64,000 nucleotides of DNA from Calliopum simillimum. Lineage: Eukaryota; Arthropoda; Insecta; Diptera; Lauxaniidae. Made by a program: the position numbers and the translations under genes. Location of the stretch: NCBI GenBank assembly GCA_951812925.1, contig OX638368.1, forward strand, positions 9,379,994-9,443,993. The letters are read 5' to 3'. Below, piece after piece: positions 12,011 to 24,474 of the stretch (position 1 is its first letter; every line of letters begins with the position of its first letter). The notes under the pieces are model-generated. The model was not told the DNA's origin. It saw only the letters and a program-made list of their open reading frames with translations, and ran no database searches.

Positions 12011-12475
12011 GTGGGTTATAAATAGTTGTGATTGAAAAATCGCTTGAGATAAAAAATTACATGCGACAAACATTTTTTTTTCACTGAAAACTGTCTTTCT
12101 GATTAGTGTTTCATTAGACATTGAGAAAACGGTGCTAGAAGTCGTATGAGACTAAAAATCTCATGAGACTAAAAACTTATATTCGCTTGCTTGAAATAAT
12201 TTTGTTCAAAATATGTATCATAACCTTTTTTAGGGATTACGAATCGTACTTTGGATTATAAATAGTTGCGATTGAAAAATCGCTTGAGAAAAAAAAATTG
12301 CATGAGACAAAAATTTTTTTCACTGAAAACTATCTTTCTGATTAGTGCTAAAAATCGCACGAGACTAAAAATTTACATTTGTTTGCTCGAACATCACTCA
12401 AAATAATTTTGTTCAAAATAAGTATCATAATTTTTTTTTTAGGATTACTAATCTTACTTTCATTACCTTTTGTAT
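12011..12475 (+). repeat. Tandem duplication, ~240-bp unit
   Basis: The block TTATAAATAGTTG followed by GATTGAAAAATCGCTTGAGA and CACTGAAAACT.TCTTTCTGAT occurs at about 12016 and again at about 12256. A following AATAATTTTGTTCAAAATA block is also duplicated. Short ATGAGACTAAAAATC phrases recur inside and upstream (11700-11770). Confidence 0.65.
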
Positions 12476-13209
12476 ATTGGATGGAAATCATTTCTTAAGA
12501 ATGTAAATTTATCAGATGCTTTTCACTTTCTTTTGAGGTGTATTTTACTAATGAAGCTACTTACAATTTTACTATAATTATATCAAATTTAATATGATAA
12601 AAGGTATTATACATAGGAAACGAAATCGTTTATGAAAATTGCCATTAATATCAAGCTTCAGTAGAAAGGCAGTTGGCTAAATTAACAAACCTATTTGCCT
12701 TAATAGTTAGCTCAGCAACACACTAAAAAGTAAAAGAAAGTTTTATTTTTTTGAACAGGAAATGTCATTTACAGAACATTAAAGTAGAGCAGTATACTAA
12801 GTAATAATGACACTTTAATGTGAACACATTTCGTATAAAATTTGTCATATAAATTTGCTGTAAAGTTAAAATTATTGTAAAAACTATAGCATTCATATCA
12901 AGCAATTATTAATAAATTGATTGAAAATTAAATTATCCCAGTGTGCCAAACGGACTCGTTTCGAATCCGCTACGGGTTCATATTTACGTACTTTTTATCC
13001 CTTACGAAATCCGTTACAGATCCGTTAGTGATTTCGTTTGCGGGTGGAATTCCTAAAAAAAGCGAATCGTTTATCTTCTTTTATGGATCCGTTTCGAACC
13101 CGTAATGTACATCAAAAACGAATTCAAAACGGATTCGCTTTTAATAATGTGAATGCTGCTTATAACAAACAAAGAAACATGGTGAAGCGCTTATTTTTAA
13201 TTAAAAAAA

Positions 13210-13300
13210 AAAAAATACTAGCCCCGGCCGGGAGGCGAACATAGGCTCCCGGTGTATTGCTTTTCAAACACTAGACGTTAGACAACTAGGCTATTAGCCG
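13210..13300 (-). repeat. tRNA-like sequence inside E7
   Basis: On the minus strand TAGCCTAGTTG resembles an A box and TGTTCGCCTC a weak B box. Further B-box-like phrases GGTTCGAATCC and GGTTCGAATTC lie at about 13617 and 13783 on the plus strand. These may be decayed tRNA-derived SINE pieces. No tRNA cloverleaf is claimed. Confidence 0.3.
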
Positions 13301-13865
13301 ATATGATGTAGACTTATCTGATGTTGAGATTAAAAGTTCGTATATTAAACAAATTTCTGTTGTTTTTTTAATAAGTATTTTGTGTTCTTTCTCTTCCCTT
13401 CTTTTGATAAAAAGCATTACATACTCAAATTTGGAATCAAAAACGTTTCTTCAAACAGAGTTTGAAAAGTTTACAAAAAATCATGCGAATAAAATAAAAA
13501 GATAAAAAAAAAATTCAAATCAAAAATGTTTTTTTATCATCATTAACATTAATTAAAGCAAATCCGTTTTGAGTTCGTATTTGAAGTATTTACGGATTCA
13601 AAACGGATTTACCCAGGTTCGAATCCTACCACAGGTGGATTTTTACCTTTTAATTTCTTCCGCATCAAAACGGTTTTTTTCTGTAAATATACAGCATTAA
13701 CATTTTTAAAAGCGAATCCGTTTTGAATTCGTTTTTACATACATTTCGGATTCGAAACGGGTCCGCACTGCAGAATTTCCCGGGTTCGAATTCTACCATA
13801 GGCGGATCGATAATTTTTTTCTTTTTATTTATTTTTTTTAATCGCTAATACGCGCTTCAAAAGGT

Positions 13866-14628
13866 TTTTATACCCTACACCCAGGGTATATTCACTTTGT
13901 CCTTCCGTTTGTAACGCAGAGAAGGAGGCGTGGCAGGTATAGAAAAGTATATATATTCTTGATCAGCGTCACCTCCTGAGTCGATATAGCCATGTCCGTC
14001 TGTCTGGCTGGCAGGCTGGCTGGCTGGCTGGCTGGCTGGGTGGCTGGCTGTGTGTTGAAATACACTTTTTGAGAAAACTGAGCAAGATAATTCAATGAAA
14101 TTTGGTACACTGCCTCCGTCGTCAAAGTTAGCTCGGGGGATTGAAAATGAGCGAAATCGGTCAACGGACACGCCTACCGCCCATACAAAAAATATTTTCA
14201 AAATGCAATTTTAGGAGTATTTTTCACGACAATGCAACCACAATACACATAAGTACTACGAATTGTAAGCGCAAGCTCTGAGAAAAAACTGAGCGAATTC
14301 GGACAAGAGGGCGTGGCACCTCCTATATAAGCAAAATCTTCAAAACGCTATACTGAAAGCGTTTTTTGAGATATTCGAACCAAATTTGGCTCAGACACTA
14401 AAAATTATAAATGAAAGCTCTCAGCAAAAATTGGGTGAAATCGGACAAGGGGCGTGGCACCTCCCATATAAGCAAAAGTTTCAAAATGCTATACTGAAGG
14501 AGTTTTTTGAGATAATCCAACTAAATTTCATTCTGACACTAAAAACTATACATATAAGCAAAATTTTGAAAATACTGCAGTGTAGGGTATTTATTTTTTG
14601 GCCAGGCCAAAAGTTACACCCTTACTAG
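13866..14628 (+). mobile_element. mini-me-like element with GTCY microsatellite
   Basis: The segment contains a TA-rich run, then TTGATCAGCGTCACCTCCTG, AGTCGATATAGCCATGTCCG and then a (GTCT)/(GGCT)n tract at about 13997-14050. A conserved core between a TA tract and a GTCY tract is the described layout of dipteran mini-me elements. Downstream it carries GGGCGTGGCACCTCC phrases and ends near CCCTTACTAG. Part of that 3' region recurs inverted at 26443-26560, and the core recurs at 28698. It splits the motif array of E7, so it inserted later. Confidence 0.6.
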
Positions 14629-14802
14629 TTTTTTTATTTAAACACAGCAGTAACATTATTAGAAGCAAATTCGTTGAATTCGTTTTTAATGTACGTTACG
14701 GATTCGAAATGGATCCGTTACCGCGGATTACGTTTTTTATACCTTTATGAACTCGTAACGGGTTCGAAACGGATCCTTATCCGATTTTGTGCACATTGGG
14801 AT

Positions 14803-15795
14803 CAGATGAAGTTGAATTACTATAGGAAAATGTATGAAAGTTTGAAAAAAATTTTAATAAAGTTACGTATGAATAAGTAATAAGACATTTTCTCGATAGA
14901 TATATGTTTCAGCAACCTGTTGATTTGTTGAAAATACACTATTATTTCAGTATTGTTAGTGTTTGTGGTACGATTATATCTCATTGTTGTTTTTGTTTGA
15001 TTGTAATCTGTTTTTATTCAATTTTATCAATACGTTTAGTTTTGTTGTGTAAAATAAAAGTTCGCTTCGAATTGCAACACTGCGCCCGAGTGTTCAAGCG
15101 CATTTAAGGCAATACGACACAATTTTTTTTTTTAATTTATTTTTCTTAGTTATATTATTTTTTTTTTTAATAAAATATTTTGGTAAATTGGCAAAAATTC
15201 CATTTTTAAAAATAAATGATTTAAAAATATCTACCCATTCAGCTGCGTTCTGAAGACCAATTCTAATGGGATTTTGTGAAAATGCATGTAAATATAGGGT
15301 GTATCGCATAAGGTTACGAAGCTTCTGGTAGGTGATCGAGGAGGCCTGAGGGAGGGTTCTAAAATGTACCTTTGAGGAGTAAAAGGGTTAAAACTGATTT
15401 TCTGACTTGCTTCAGAAAAAAATTTTCTTGGGTCACCCCAACGTTTTAGAGAATACTCTGCTATGGAAAACGTTCAGGAAATTTTTTTCAGACGACTTAG
15501 TCTAGCTCAAATATCCTTAGCATAGTGTACTTCAAGCTGGAGTATCCAGCCTATTTTCATATACTAAAAAGCGTCTGCCTTTAAAATATCAGCAGGCATA
15601 GCTTTTGCCTCTATTATTTTCATTCTAAGGGCCTTCGAGATAACTATAACGCTTGACGACCGACACGATGAAATGACTTAATATAGTGATCTTGTTATAA
15701 ATTTTTACGAAATAACAGTAATTTTTTGCAGCAATATTGAAATGTCAAAATTGGGTTTTACTACTCTTTATGTTGTTATCTTCACAAAAAACGTA
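14803..15795. other. Non-coding AT-rich stretch
   Basis: I see nothing supportable here. The open frames are short (up to 71 codons) and without motifs. Confidence 0.5.
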
Positions 15796-15900
15796 GGGGG
15801 TTATCGTAAATAAATATTCCAGGGAATTTTCTCAGACTACCGTGCATTCTTTATTGCAGTTTAAGAAAATTCCCGGGAATCTTGATTAACGATAACCCCC
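15796..15900. mobile_element. Palindromic MITE, copy a
   Basis: This is a 105-bp near-palindrome starting GGGGGTTATCGTAAATAAAT and ending GATAACCCCC. It is flanked by GTA on both sides, suggesting a 3-bp target duplication. Copies b, c and d lie at 16210, 17548 and 48697. Confidence 0.8.
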
Positions 15901-16209
15901 GTAGTCTAACTAAAGATGGAATCACATAGTTTTTAGTGTCATACACATTAAAAAAAAAAAATTAATAACTCAAAAACGCAGCACAAAAACTGTCTGCCGA
16001 TTAACATACCTCATATTTAAACCACCCCAACTTCTTAAAATAGGTGGCAGACATGATGTTACTTATTACATCCGACAATAATTTTTTTTTACATTTTTGA
16101 AGAGCCACCATTTTAGAAATCAACAACAAACCAATTGACAGCAATTGATTGATTGACTCCAATCTTCACAATTATCAACTTCTGCCGAAAGATGTAAGCG
16201 CATACGTTA

Positions 16210-16318
16210 GGAGGTTATCGTGAATAAAGATTCCAGGGGAATTTTTCACTGACTGCCGTGCATTTTCCATTGCAGTGTAAGCAAAATTCCAAGGGAGTAT
16301 TCATTCACGATAACCCCC
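16210..16318. mobile_element. Palindromic MITE, copy b
   Basis: This is the same family as 15796-15900, starting GGAGGTTATCGTGAATAAAG and ending CACGATAACCCCC. It is about 300 bp from copy a and more diverged in the middle. Confidence 0.8.
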
Positions 16319-16474
16319 ATTATATTTTCTGCCAACAGCTATCCTAACTGTAATATTTTTGAAGATAGAATCATCTCCCATTTTGAATTTTGGCATCTTA
16401 AAAACCCAACTGCTTTGGAAAAATATGGTTTTGATATCTTGAATGCTCATTATCTCTGAAAATTTTTTCAAGTA

Positions 16475-16565
16475 CAAGACCAAGACCGAGACCAAGACTT
16501 AATGAGCAAGATCAAGACCAAGACTCAACATCAAAACCAAGACCAAGACTCAATGTGCAAGAACA
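16475..16565 (+). repeat. CAAGAC short tandem repeat
   Basis: Imperfect repeats of CAAGACCAAGACTCAA-type units run for about 90 bp. It is low-complexity sequence with no gene attached. Confidence 0.7.
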
Positions 16566-17192
16566 AGACCATTTTCTCATCACTATTCAAAACTGAATTT
16601 TGAGTTGATAAAAAAAGAAAATCGAAAATTAAACCAAATGTCATCTGGTCATAATAGACGGTTTTCATTAAATGGTTAAATCTAAGTATCGACATTTCTT
16701 TCTTATAGTTGTTTTTTTTTTTTTTTTTCTTCTTTTAATATAAGTTTTTATTGCTTTCTTCACGATTTTGCGGAAAAGCGTAAATGACTGAAGCATGTGG
16801 TATTTGTATATACGAGTATAATGAACGCATACATATTTATAAAGATAAAAGTACTGAATTAAAACGTTTTCCGCAAAATTAATTATGAAAGCATTTTTTT
16901 TTTATAGTAATGCCTGCCTTGAACATCATTGTTTTGGTTAAAGTTAACCTTAACTTTTTCTCACGTTAGGTGTTTCGTTTTAAAACTCAAACAACAACAA
17001 CAACAATAAAAAGCAACAAGTGAGTTCAGCGAGATATAAAGTTCAGAAACCTGCGGAAATGTGCGCTTTCGTATTGAGAAAATAAACCAATAAAAATGTT
17101 TACATTATTAATAGCGTTTAGGAAATATGCAAAAAATTTGGTTTTCGAGATATTGATTGCAAGATGATTCAATTGTCTTGTCGTTGATTCTT

Positions 17193-17535
17193 GCGGCGAA
17201 AAGTAGTACTATACATTCCGTCTCGTTTTTAGCGAAAACTAGGATGTTTTATTATATATAACGAAAAGTAGGAATTTTCAAAAAGTAGAACCTTCTCGAT
17301 TTTATGTAAAAAAAGTAGGATATCCATTTTTGACGAAACCTAGGACGTTTCGATGCCACTTACGAAAAGGAGGAAGATTCATTATATATTCATTTAGTAT
17401 GAAACAGTCTTCTGTTAAAAAGTATGAAATGGCCTATTTTTCGTTGAAAAATATAGAATATTCTTTTTTTTTTCCTTAGGGGCATCGAGAAACATCCTAC
17501 TTTTCGACGAAATTCTCATACGCACTACTTTTCAC
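17193..17535. mobile_element. Candidate element E9 with CGAAAAGTAGGA motifs
   Basis: CGAAAAGTAGGA-like phrases occur repeatedly in plus orientation from 17197 to about 17370. They appear inverted at about 17493 (CATCCTACTTTTCG) and 17524 (ACTACTTTTCAC), giving inverted-repeat ends. A palindromic MITE abuts it at 17548, and related sequence (TTACTTTTCGTATGGGCATC) continues after the MITE. The exact borders are uncertain. Confidence 0.45.
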
Positions 17536-17547
17536 TAATTTTTTATT

Positions 17548-17653
17548 GGGGGTTATCGTGAATAAATTTTCCCAGGGAATTTTCTCAGACCGCCGTGCAT
17601 TCTCTATTGCAGTTTAAGAAAATTCGCCGGGAATCTTGATTCACGATAACCCC
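17548..17653. mobile_element. Palindromic MITE, copy c
   Basis: This copy starts GGGGGTTATCGTGAATAAAT and ends CACGATAACCCC. The left flank is ATT and the right flank AATT. It is very close to copy a in the centre (CGTGCATTCTCTATTGCAGT). Confidence 0.8.
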
Positions 17654-19645
17654 AATTATGCTTTAATTTTCGAAAGACAAATGAATCATCTTACTTTTCG
17701 TATGGGCATCGACATATGCTGCTGTTTTCCTTTTCTCAGTTGTTCAAGTCTGTCTGGTTTTCATTCAGAAGGTACTACATATTTTCATAATATGGGTACT
17801 GGCATGATTCATTGCCGAAACTTACTCCCATTTTCTATTATAAGTTGCACATGATTTATTTCCAGAATTTTGTTAAAGCCTATTGGGAATTCTTCAGGCT
17901 AAGTATAATTTAAATCGAAGAGAATGAGGAAAGAGGTGGAAGAATTGGATCGCCTTACAGCTACTGTATATGTTTGTCTATAGGTACCACTTAATGTTCG
18001 CATAGATAGGCATCTTTCTACCTATGCTTTTTTCAATTTAAAAAAGGAGATAGATATTCTTCGATTATGTTTCATCACTTTGGGAACTGTTTTCCTAATG
18101 GGAGGACTACGGCAGTAATCACTCAATTTCTCTGTTAGTGTCCGACTTAAGTATGCTGAAGTAACAAAATTCTAGGGATGAGCTTCTTCGATAACACAGT
18201 CCTGCGTTTTTGAAAAAGTTATAAAAGTATGAAATGAGAGTAGGTGATTTTTAGAAATGAACTAGACTACTTTCAGGATGTACGCCATATGTCTGAAAAT
18301 AGCGTTTCTTGCTCTTTTAATCAAGGATAACTCGAATCTCAGACGTGATGGAGCAAATCGGAGGTCATATTCGGATTCAGCGAGCAAAAATCTATCAAAT
18401 CACCTACTCTGATCTCAATCTTTTTTTTAATAGCAAGACTGCGTAATTTGTCCGACTGTTAAACGGTTAGTTACATATTAAAAGGTGTATGATTGTCAAA
18501 ATTTCCTTTAGCGAATCCGCAGAAATCCAGAAAACCATTTCGTTTTAGAGAGTTACGATAGAGTCTGAGCACGTCACATCAATTTTTCTTCTCTTGTCTA
18601 AACGAGTTAAAAGTGAATATTGTAGTTTCTGTGATTTAAATTAAAACTAATGACGAAGAAATATGCACCGTACCCGAAAACCGATATATATAAATTTTCG
18701 CGGTGATCGGTTCATCCGTTTAGGAGTCTATAAGGAATACACAGACAGTTTCTTCATGAAAATTATGTTTTTTCACGAAATTAAAACTATGTTAAAATGA
18801 TTGAATTGTATACTCCTTTACCATCTATAATAATATAGATAGAAATTCAAGCAAAAACTACGCTTTAGTCTTTTCCCAGATAATATTTGGGTCATTAATT
18901 AATGGATTTTGAAAATGTTCGCATAAATAAGGCATCAAACCTGAATACAAAATTCTCAAACCATGAAAGTGTCCGCTAAGCAAACTTGCGAAACAAATAT
19001 TTACACAGAAAAAACCAAAACAAATTGTGGAAAAATCGACAAACAAAACATCTTGACGGGCTGTGTCATGGGGACTGAGTTTGATGTTAAATTCTGCATT
19101 TATCTAGAGTGCTTTACATATAAAAATTTTACACTCAAAATCAAAGAAAAATATAAAATATATACTATATATGATGTTTCGTATACTATCATCGTATAGT
19201 GCCCATGCTTTCATAAAGGTAGAACAACATTAACATGGTAAAATCATCATAATATGTAGATAAACATATCCACGACACAGAGGCAGAAGAGCGTAGTAAA
19301 TTATATATGTAGAAAATTAAAAAAAACCAAACATAATTCATAGAATTCTTGATGAATCTGTCATATGGCAGGTAGAAATGATCGAAAAAAACCGAACGGA
19401 CTTGTAAAAGGAATGGGATGAAATATATAAAAATAAAATAATGGTCTCATTGTTGATGCCACAAAAGCGGAAAGGTGAGACAATGTTAATTGAATTTTAG
19501 GAAACTACTTTGCGACTAAAGGCAGGGATAGCTAGGTAGGTAGTAATTGCTAGAAGACAGAACACAGCTTGTTAAGGCTAGCGTAAGAGAACAGAATCAA
19601 GCGTAATAAAATATGGATAAAAGGTACATACATGAATGGAAATAC
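17654..19645. other. Non-coding stretch
   Basis: No gene is supported. CACCGTACCCGAAAACC near 18667 resembles GCCGTACCCGAAAACC near 26018, a small shared repeat tail. Confidence 0.5.
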
Positions 19646-19800
19646 ATATCATCGTCTGAGTTCTCTTTTGCCCCATAAGCATATTCGTTAAAAAAGCAAA
19701 ATAATATATCTTTTGTCGAAACAAACGCAAGTTATTTACTTTTGTTTTTTTAACGAATATGCGTATGGGGCAAATGAGAACTCGGGCGACGATATGATAT
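19646..19800. repeat. Inverted-repeat hairpin, ~60-bp arms
   Basis: ATCATCGTCTGAGTTCTC, GCCCCATAAGCATATTCGTT and nearby sequence on the left are mirrored by AACGAATATGCGTATGGGGC and GAGAACTCGGGCGACGAT on the right. It is probably a MITE of unknown class. No coding sequence is present. Confidence 0.7.
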
Positions 19801-20700
19801 ACGACACACCTGCATAAATAACAAGGCTAAGGCTTTGTTGAAAACTCAAATGAATAAGAGTTATTGATGAATATACATAAATCTTGAAAGATATGAAAAG
19901 AATGAAAGACATTCTTATAAGAATTACCAAAAGTATGATGATGTAAACCGAGAATTTTCCATTGAAAAGCAACAATTTGAAAACTTTTTTTAGTTTCTCT
20001 GTTATAATGTACAATAAGTAGTAACAGAACAAAATTACGACAGTGTACAAGAAAAACGTATTTAATTTTTTAAGTTTTAAAAAATTAATTCCATTTATCT
20101 CTCTTAAAAAGAAAACTTATGAGGCTCTTGAACTTAAGTTGTCCATATTTGTTTGCAACAAATTGTTAGCTAATACATTTTTGTTTGTTGCCATATTTCG
20201 AGGCATTAACTGGCATAAATTAACATTACCTTCTTCATTGGTTTTTTGTACATAAATATAAATAATATATTATTAACATAAGCGCAAAAATATTAATGAA
20301 GTCTGCAAAGAAAAGAATGAACCCACTTTTTGTCAACGCACACTGTCTTCAATATAAATATTATTTATGGGTAGGCTTGTTTTAACAACAGCAAAAGTGT
20401 TAAACAAAAGACCCCGCATATTCTCAGAAATGAATGTACTTGTTGTGAGCACCACTTACATACATCATATTGATGTTTAAAAAGCGGAAAAACTTAAAGA
20501 AACCTATGCTTAGAGAAAAAGATTTGGAAAAATCAGCATAAGCAAAATTCATAATTGATGAATTCATCAATTCTTAAAGAAGTTGTTAATTGTCTGGTAA
20601 TGCAGTTAGTAATGTAAAATGTCTGAGCATATTATTATTATTTAAAAGGCTATGAATTACAAAATGACCTATCAGAACAATTCAGAAAAAAATTATTTTA

Positions 20701-21363
20701 TAGAAAAGTTTTGAATATAGATCTGGATAATGCTCGAAGAGTTCTAAAGAAAATCCTAACGGCATTTTTCCGAAACATTTGTACTTTTCATTTTAATCGA
20801 AAAATTAGAAAAAATGTTTGGTCTTTTACTAAGTATCCGAAAAGGAATATCCGTAGAGGAGTTCTGATTGGATTTTTGGATAGGGCTTAAAGAATTCTGA
20901 AGAAAATCCTTATAACCTTTTTTCCAAAATATTAGACTAGGCGAGAATCACAGCTACAAGAAAAACACAGCACATTCAAAAATTCAAAACAAAGAAATTT
21001 TAATTTTTGCATGTGCTGTGTTTTTCTTGTAGCTGTGACTTATTGTAGTCAATTTTCACCTGTGGTAGGTCCCGAAACTAGTAACGCAAACCAGCCTTTC
21101 GATACATTTTTTTGTTTTTTTATGAAAAGTAAAAATATTTTGGAAAAATGTTGCAAAGATTTTCTTTAGAACTCTTTAAGCCCTATCCGGAACTCTTATC
21201 AGAACTCCTCTACGGATATTCCTTTTCGGAAACTAAGTAAAAGACCGAACATTTTTTCTGAATTTTCGATTAAAATGAAAATTACCAATATTTCGGAAAA
21301 ATGTTGCTAGAATTTTCTTTAAAACTCTTCGAGCACTATCCAAATCTGTTATCAAAACTGTTT
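20701..21363. mobile_element. Foldback element F1
   Basis: Arms of about 237 bp (20701-20937 and 21125-21363) are imperfect inverted repeats, sharing for example AAAAGGAATATCCGTAGAGG with its complement. Each arm itself holds two related units (GGATAGnGCTnnAAGAGTTCTAAAG). Between the arms sits a perfect 28-bp inverted repeat, 20948-20975 against 21011-21038. No coding sequence is present. Confidence 0.75.
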
Positions 21364-24300
21364 TTTTGTTAAAAGATTTTTTATAAAAAATTTTTTTTTG
21401 CAAAATTTTTTTCTGCAAAAGGTTTTCATAAAAATAAAAAAAAATTTATGTGATATGGTCTATGAAAAGGGGGTTTACGTGTCAAAAAAAATAAATTTCC
21501 AATTTTTTGCCGATTCGCATAAATTGACTTTTAAAAGTTGTTTTCCAGTTGTTTTCACAAAAGTTAATTTCGTTGTTTGGTCTTCGGATCCCTTTGGGAT
21601 GTTGCATAAAAGAGGCAGAAGTAGATAGCTATATTCTATCACAGAGATATAAAATATGATAAACCTGGAACTTTCAGTTAGATATAGCTGATGAACTACT
21701 GCTACACTGCAAATAGAACAGCACCTACACACAAGAGAGCAAATTTGTCACCTGCTCCAGCTAAAACTTCTATTATAATTTTACAATATGGACCCTGAAA
21801 ACCCTTTGAGACTTCAGCAGACTATATATTGGGGAAAATGGGTATCAAATTGTAATAAAAATTTACCAGCAATGCCCAATGTTGCCTATAGGCAACATCT
21901 TCCAGAGAACAAACTACGATATGCAGGACCTTGAAATTAATACTATTTGTTCTTTAGGCCTATATTTGTTACTGTATAGTCTCAAAAAAATTTTTAGTCC
22001 CCCCAAATCAATTCGGGCATGAAAGGGTTAACGGACCCAGAACTCTAAAAAAATTTTCGGTTTCCGAAAATCACGGAGCTAAATTCACATGAGTGAACAA
22101 TTCCAGACAATTTATAAATCTCGTCATTGCCGTGGGAATAATCGTACCTAAGTAGTTCATTGAGATCTAGAATCCCTTGGAGATGTTTAAAACACATCCA
22201 GACAAGCTTTGAGTAAGTTAATAATGTCAATAAGGATGTAAGAGTTGCTGGGCTATCTGAAAAGATGCATGTGTCGGTGCAGCAAGTGCCTTTATGTAGA
22301 CATTTTCTGACCTACAGCTTTAAAGCGTAAACCTCTGCTTGATAAATAGAAGCTCTTTTTTTCTATAGCAACTACTTTTTGGATTCTTAATTCTTTCGTT
22401 ATGTTTTTTGGTTATATGTATGTCATTTCTCTTCCAATTAGAGCGGTCATTGATGAGAACTTTGAATTTTCTAGTGAAAACAAACAAACCCATCTTAACG
22501 GAGACTGCTAGATATAAATACTTAGTACATCCCAGAAAACGGAGTTTTAACGTGTCCTGTTAGATTGCCTTCTTTAAGTTAGTGTAGATAAGGTAGTTTG
22601 AGAACCGAACAGGCTGCTTATTTCTTTATCATAAGGTGATAAGGAATGAGTTCTGTAAACATTCCCAGAACAACTGTCGGGCAGGTTCTTAATGCTTCTG
22701 TGACACGCAAGCAAGCTATTCTGAAGATCCAATTTAGTACCGCAATAGTCCTTCCAAAATCTACAACTAAAATCTATACATCATAGCTGTTTCTACGAGT
22801 AGATTCATCGGTAAAATTCTTGTTTGGCAGAAATTTTTATTAAGTATTTAAAGAATTTTCAGATGGTTCCAACTATTGCTGAAAAGCTAACGATAGATTA
22901 AAATGTTAAATTTAAGTTGTATCCAAAACACTTCCGAATGTTATAATTTCTGAAAATGTTTTATTTGTAAGGGCAAAACTAAGTATTTCTGTTGTTTTTG
23001 CAAAAAAATTTACTAATTTTAGTTAAAAATAATTAATTTTTTATTTTTAAATTATAAATATATGCAAAAATACGTAATTGGAATTGTTGCATGTGTCGTA
23101 AACGTAGTTAAAATGTAAATTACAAAACACATAAAAGCGCTTGGGCGTTTAAAATGTTTTGAGGCCATCGATCAGAATTTACGGGTAATACCTATCTATA
23201 CACACATACACAGTGCATGCACATTCGTCATGATAGTTTTGGTTTGTTGTATTTGTTAACTGTTGGTGTCTGCCGCATATGGCGGTGGCCAATTACTTAA
23301 GCCTTCTGCCAATAATTGCTGCTGCAAGTAACTAAACTGCACTAATGACGCGTGTGCTACACCGATTTTCAAATGAAATGAACAAAAATCAAATTCTTAG
23401 TACAATGGGAAAAAATTTATGAAACTTTAATTAAGTTAATTTCTGAATTACAATTGGGATATTCTAAAGTTAATAAAAAAAAGACCATATTTTTGCAAAA
23501 TGTAGTATTTAAGTTTTAATGGAATAAATACCAAAGATTGTACTTCTACCACTGTTTTATATTTTACATTTGCCGGCATTATGAGGAACTTTCCGGATGA
23601 TTCCCGTAGCAACTTTCTGGAATGAAAATATATGCACACATATTTGAATTATCTACTTGTTGTTTTGCTTATTTCTCAACTTTTCTCAATTTTTATTACC
23701 AAAGATGTAACCCTGTTCTGTAAAAGTTATGAAACTCCTTTTCTTTTTTATACATAAAAAAAAATTTAATCGACTTTAAAATATTTCGAAATACTTACTC
23801 GAATTTGAGAGTTTTCTTGGGAAAAATCCATTTCCTTCTAAGCATATTTCTAAAATACCAAAGAAAACACCCTTAATATAATATTCCCACTTAACCACTT
23901 CAAAATTTTTGCACTCCATATGTACGAATGTAACTCGGCCAGTCAAGAGTGGCAGAGTGGTAACCATAAAAATGTTTTATTCAACATGATATACAACAAA
24001 TTATTTAATTTATGTAGAGTTACCATCATAAAGCAACGAAATGAAGTAGCTGCTGGTAGCAAGTTATGTTGTTGCTATTTGGAGCAACTAAATTAAAACA
24101 ATTGAACCATAACGCTATTTCAAAAGCAGACAAAAAAACTTTATAGATATATATGTATGTATGAACGAACGTAAAAGTTAATTTGTAATCCGTAGCAAAA
24201 ATGTAACACTTTCAAAAATTTGCAAAAAAAAAAATACATTTTCATTGTTTTTTTTATATACTTAAAATATTTGAAATGTTATTGCCTAATGGTATTTTGT

Positions 24301-24474
24301 ATCAATTTTCTGAACTGAAAGAAACAAATATTAATTACGTATAGTATTGAAAATGTTGAAAATTTTCACAAGATATTTAAAAGTATCAAAAAATCTCTCT
24401 CTCGTGTGTATTTTATCTTCACTCATAGCATAGATCATATACAAAAATTCTCCATTGTGTAATTTCCCTGCAGG
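21364..24474. other. Non-coding stretch
   Basis: I see no supportable gene. Open frames reach 85 codons without motifs. It may be crb intron 1 or intergenic DNA. Confidence 0.5.

Larger units (their letters stand above)
12935..14802. mobile_element. TIR element E7 with ATTCGAAACGGATCCG arrays
   Basis: The outer ends ATCCCAGTGTGC and GCACATTGGGAT are inverted repeats. Inside, variants of GGATTCGAAACGGATCCG occur at about 12950, 13000, 13084, 13120, 13560, 13600, 13712, 13765, 14660, 14700 and 14760, in both orientations. A mini-me-like element (13866-14628) is nested within it and separates the last motif cluster. No transposase is visible. The design matches E1-E5. Confidence 0.65.

Noticed and set aside
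16475..16565. CAAGAC repeats considered as a CRISPR-like array
   Set aside because: It is a simple short tandem repeat without spacers, in a eukaryotic genome.
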